Positions 61,585 through 64,000 of a stretch of DNA of 64,000 nt are shown here, piece after piece; position 1 is the stretch's first letter, and every line of letters begins with the position of its first letter. Location: NCBI GenBank assembly GCA_045106815.1, contig JBGCFG010000003.1, forward strand, positions 186,001-250,000, given 5' to 3'. The position numbers and the translations under genes are program-made. The notes under the pieces were generated by a model. That model was not told where the DNA came from. It did not search any database and was given only the letters and a program-made list of their open reading frames with translations. Origin of the DNA: JAUIAI01 sp045106815 (lineage in GTDB: Bacteria; Pseudomonadota; Gammaproteobacteria; Burkholderiales; Burkholderiaceae_E).

Positions 61585-64000
61585 TCACGCACCGGCACTT
61601 TCGAGAATCTTGTTTAATCGTTTGATCGATACCGGCATGGGTGTTCGGAGTTTTTGTGCAAATAGGGATACCCGCAATTCTTCCAGTAACCATCTGAACT
61701 GATCGAGTTCTGGATCAGCGAGATCGCGGCGGGTCTGCCTCAGCCGCTCAAACCGCTGAGCCAACTGCTGTAGCGCCTGAGTATGCTTAACCTCGCGTTG
61801 CGGGTCTGCACGCATATGGGTCAGTCGCATCACAATCGCTTTGAGATAGCGTGGTAGGTGCGCGAACTGCTCGGCCGGCGTGTCAGCGATAAAGCCGTCA
61901 TAGATCAGATGCTGCAACTGTGTGTCCACGTCGGCCAGAGTGGCCCGAACATAATCTTCATCGTGGCCGGCGCGACTTGCCTGACGTTTGCGCATCACGA
62001 GCACATGCTCGGCCATGATGTCGTCAAGCCGGCGCTGCACTTCAACCCCGATGAGCCCGATTCGGCCACGCACCTGCACGACCAGCTCATCATAGGCTGC
62101 GCGGTTCAGAGGCACCGATTGACCGGCGCTCGCCCGGTCAATCACCGCAGCGTCAATCGAACGTTTGAGCGAGTCGTCGGTCCCGATTCTCGCGTAGGCG
62201 ATCACCCGCTTGTGGTTATCTGCATCACCCCGATGCAAGGCCTTTAACGGTTGTCGGCACGCAATCATGAGCAGGCGTCGAACACCAAGCCGGTGCCGCT
62301 GCTGTGCGGTACGCTCATCATCGAGCACTTCAAAGGCAATCGACTCGCCGTGATCGACAAGCGCAGGAAAGCCGACAATGCTGGCCTTGGTGCCGGGCTG
62401 ACGAACCTCGACAATGCCTGGCATTTCATTAAGCGGCCAACGCGAGAAGCGCTCACCGATCAACGCCTGAACACTGTCTGCGGACGGGTCAGATGCCGGC
62501 TCGACCGCCGCTCGTGGCGACGCAGGCTCAACATCGCCCATCACTTCATCATTGGCGTCCGGTGCGGCATGTGTGGCGCGGATGTTAACGGCCGCCGCGG
62601 CGAAAGCCTCGCGAAATGCACCGCGGGCCTGCTGTCCGTGTGCAGCCTGCAACGCAGTCAGTTGACGCGAGGTACCGAGCTGTCGCCCATTTGCATCCAA
62701 CAGCCGATAGCGCATGAACAGATGAGCCGATAGCGTATCGGGCCTGAAGTCAGCCAGCGTGACTGGCACTCGGAATTGCTCGCGTACATCTTCGAGCAAT
62801 GCCTGTACCAATGAACCGGACGGGTCAGCACGACCGTGACGCTCGACAAATGCGTCAGCATACGCTGGCAGCGGCACAAGGTGACGCCGGATTCGCTGTG
62901 GCAGGCTCTTGGCCAATGCCGCTACTTTGGTTCTAAGCAAACCAGGTACGAGCCACTCGCAACGCTCAACGTCGACCTGATTCAATAAGGCTAGCGGTAT
63001 CACCAGCGTGACCCCGTCGTCGTCCGCTCCGGGGTCAAACTTGTAGCTTAGATCGAATTGCGCGCCGCGCATGGTCATCGTGAGAGGGAACTCACTGCTG
63101 TCAACACCCTGCGCATCCTTGCGCAGCAATTCCTCCCGGGTCAGGCATAGAGAATCATTGGCAGTTTTCCCCCCTTGACGATGCCATTGCTCCAGCGAGC
63201 GCCCATCAACGACGTTTTCGGGTAGTCGTGCCTCAAACCACTGCTGCAGAAAATCCTGATCAACAAGCAGATCAGGCCGGCGAATCTGATCCTCAAGACG
63301 CCGAATCGATGCAATCAGTTTTCGGTTGCGCGTAAGAAATGGCAAATGACCAGATCGAGACGGTTCAAGCCAGTCGTCCTCCACCAGTGCGTGCCGGATA
63401 AACATATTGCGAGCTAGCGCGGCATCGCGCCGACTCAGTGCGCTCCGACGCTGCGCATAAATCTGCAAGCCATACAGCGTTGCTCGCTCGTATGAAATTG
63501 CCTGACCCGACTTACGAGACCAAAGCGGTTCAGACCAGGTGCGAGCCAAAAGATGGCCTGCGCTTTTCTCAATCCATTCTGGCTGGACAGGTGCAATCGT
63601 GCGGCCATACAAACGCGCCGTATCGACCATCTCCGCACACATGATCCAGCGGGGAGAACGCCTCGTCAGCGCCGAGGACGGATGAATCGCAAAACGGGTC
63701 TGATGGGTGCCCTGGTAGAGTTTTTGGTCGGGCGCAAGGTAGCCAAGATTACCCAGCAGGCCGGTGAGTAAAGTGCGGTGAACGCGCTCAGGTTTGGCTG
63801 CATCCCGATTAGTCTGCCAACCCAACTCCGACACAGCCTGAGTCAACTGGCTGCGCACATCAGCCCATTCCCGCATGCGCCGCGCTGACACAAAATGACG
63901 CTCGAGCGTCCGGGTAAGCGAACGCCGCGACTCACCGGCCGCCCGGCGAGCGGAATCGGCGTCGCCAACAAAACGCCAGAGTCGCAAGATACCAAGCACG
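61585..64000 (-). CDS. hrpA: ATP-dependent RNA helicase HrpA, C-terminal part, 5' end outside window
   Basis: The frame covers at least 804 residues and continues past the right edge. It lacks the DEAH motor motifs, which would lie further upstream, and shows the OB-fold and DUF3418 C-terminal half: SARRMREWADVRSQLTQAVSELGW, GNLGYL, FAIHPSSALTRRSPRWIMCAEMVDTARLYGR, and PEWIEKSAGHLLARTWSEPLWSR. These are the usual HrpA features. HrpA rescues stalled ribosomes and acts on mRNA. It ends eight bases after the hypothetical ORF stop, convergent with it. Confidence 0.93.
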   Translation of the reverse strand, partial: VLGILRLWRFVGDADSARRAAGESRRSLTRTLERHFVSARRMREWADVRSQLTQAVSELGWQTNRDAAKPERVHRTLLTGLLGNLGYLAPDQKLYQGTHQTRFAIHPSSALTRRSPRWIMCAEMVDTARLYGRTIAPVQPEWIEKSAGHLLARTWSEPLWSRKSGQAISYERATLYGLQIYAQRRSALSRRDAALARNMFIRHALVEDDWLEPSRSGHLPFLTRNRKLIASIRRLEDQIRRPDLLVDQDFLQQWFEARLPENVVDGRSLEQWHRQGGKTANDSLCLTREELLRKDAQGVDSSEFPLTMTMRGAQFDLSYKFDPGADDDGVTLVIPLALLNQVDVERCEWLVPGLLRTKVAALAKSLPQRIRRHLVPLPAYADAFVERHGRADPSGSLVQALLEDVREQFRVPVTLADFRPDTLSAHLFMRYRLLDANGRQLGTSRQLTALQAAHGQQARGAFREAFAAAAVNIRATHAAPDANDEVMGDVEPASPRAAVEPASDPSADSVQALIGERFSRWPLNEMPGIVEVRQPGTKASIVGFPALVDHGESIAFEVLDDERTAQQRHRLGVRRLLMIACRQPLKALHRGDADNHKRVIAYARIGTDDSLKRSIDAAVIDRASAGQSVPLNRAAYDELVVQVRGRIGLIGVEVQRRLDDIMAEHVLVMRKRQASRAGHDEDYVRATLADVDTQLQHLIYDGFIADTPAEQFAHLPRYLKAIVMRLTHMRADPQREVKHTQALQQLAQRFERLRQTRRDLADPELDQFRWLLEELRVSLFAQKLRTPMPVSIKRLNKILESAGA

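Overview
The window looks like a chromosomal segment of a betaproteobacterium, most likely Burkholderiales-like, with fairly high G+C. The pointers are the block rimP-nusA-infB-rbfA-truB-typA with rluB and scpB just upstream, a small DUF3460-type gene overlapping scpA, divergent metG and apbC/mrp, a phasin (polyhydroxyalkanoate storage), and the N-degron pair aat-bpt. This placement is inference from gene order and protein families; no search was run.

Region 1 (1-11.1 kb) is a molybdenum/tungsten block. An aldehyde:ferredoxin oxidoreductase (cut by the left edge) and its four-cluster ferredoxin run leftward. Diverging from them is a CO-dehydrogenase-type set coxS-coxM-coxD-coxE-coxG-xdhC that lacks the catalytic large subunit. 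A ModE-like regulator, the molybdate importer modABC and the Fe-S carrier apbC follow; modA overlaps the end of apbC. metG is divergent from apbC.

Region 2 (13.4-24.0 kb, all minus strand) is the most interesting part. It reads FAD subunit -> fused [2Fe-2S]/molybdopterin hydroxylase -> 6-hydroxynicotinate-reductase-like Fe-S protein -> UPF0280 (ApbE-like) protein -> branched-chain-type ABC importer (binding protein, fused LivH-LivM permease, LivG, LivF). The genes are tightly packed, mostly overlapping or a few bases apart. It looks like one operon for uptake, hydroxylation and reductive dearomatisation of an unidentified, perhaps N-heterocyclic, substrate. Near-identical direct repeats lie upstream of its first gene.

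Region 3 (24.2-35.9 kb) is mixed: an orphan PAS histidine kinase, an SDR, a BamE-like lipoprotein, DUF3460-scpA-murB, yaaA, a large membrane protein with degenerate GGDEF and intact EAL domains, and a small catabolic module (isopropylmalate-dehydrogenase-like enzyme, GntR/FCD regulator, SMP-30 lactonase) with a palindromic operator candidate.

Region 4 (36-49 kb) is the translation and transcription core (typA, truB, rbfA, infB, nusA, rimP), then rluB and scpB with very long low-complexity tails, a 500-bp intergenic gap with two strong hairpins, and an initiator tRNA gene.

Region 5 (49-64 kb) holds nudix-aat-bpt-pyrD, a cobalt-type nitrile hydratase operon divergent from an IclR regulator across a perfect 18-bp palindrome, a PBP7-like peptidase with a histone-like lysine-rich stretch, a nitroreductase, a phasin, a CinA-like protein, gamma-glutamyltranspeptidase, an unrecognised ORF, and the C-terminal part of the helicase HrpA, cut by the right edge. 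I saw no insertion sequence, prophage, CRISPR array or rRNA.
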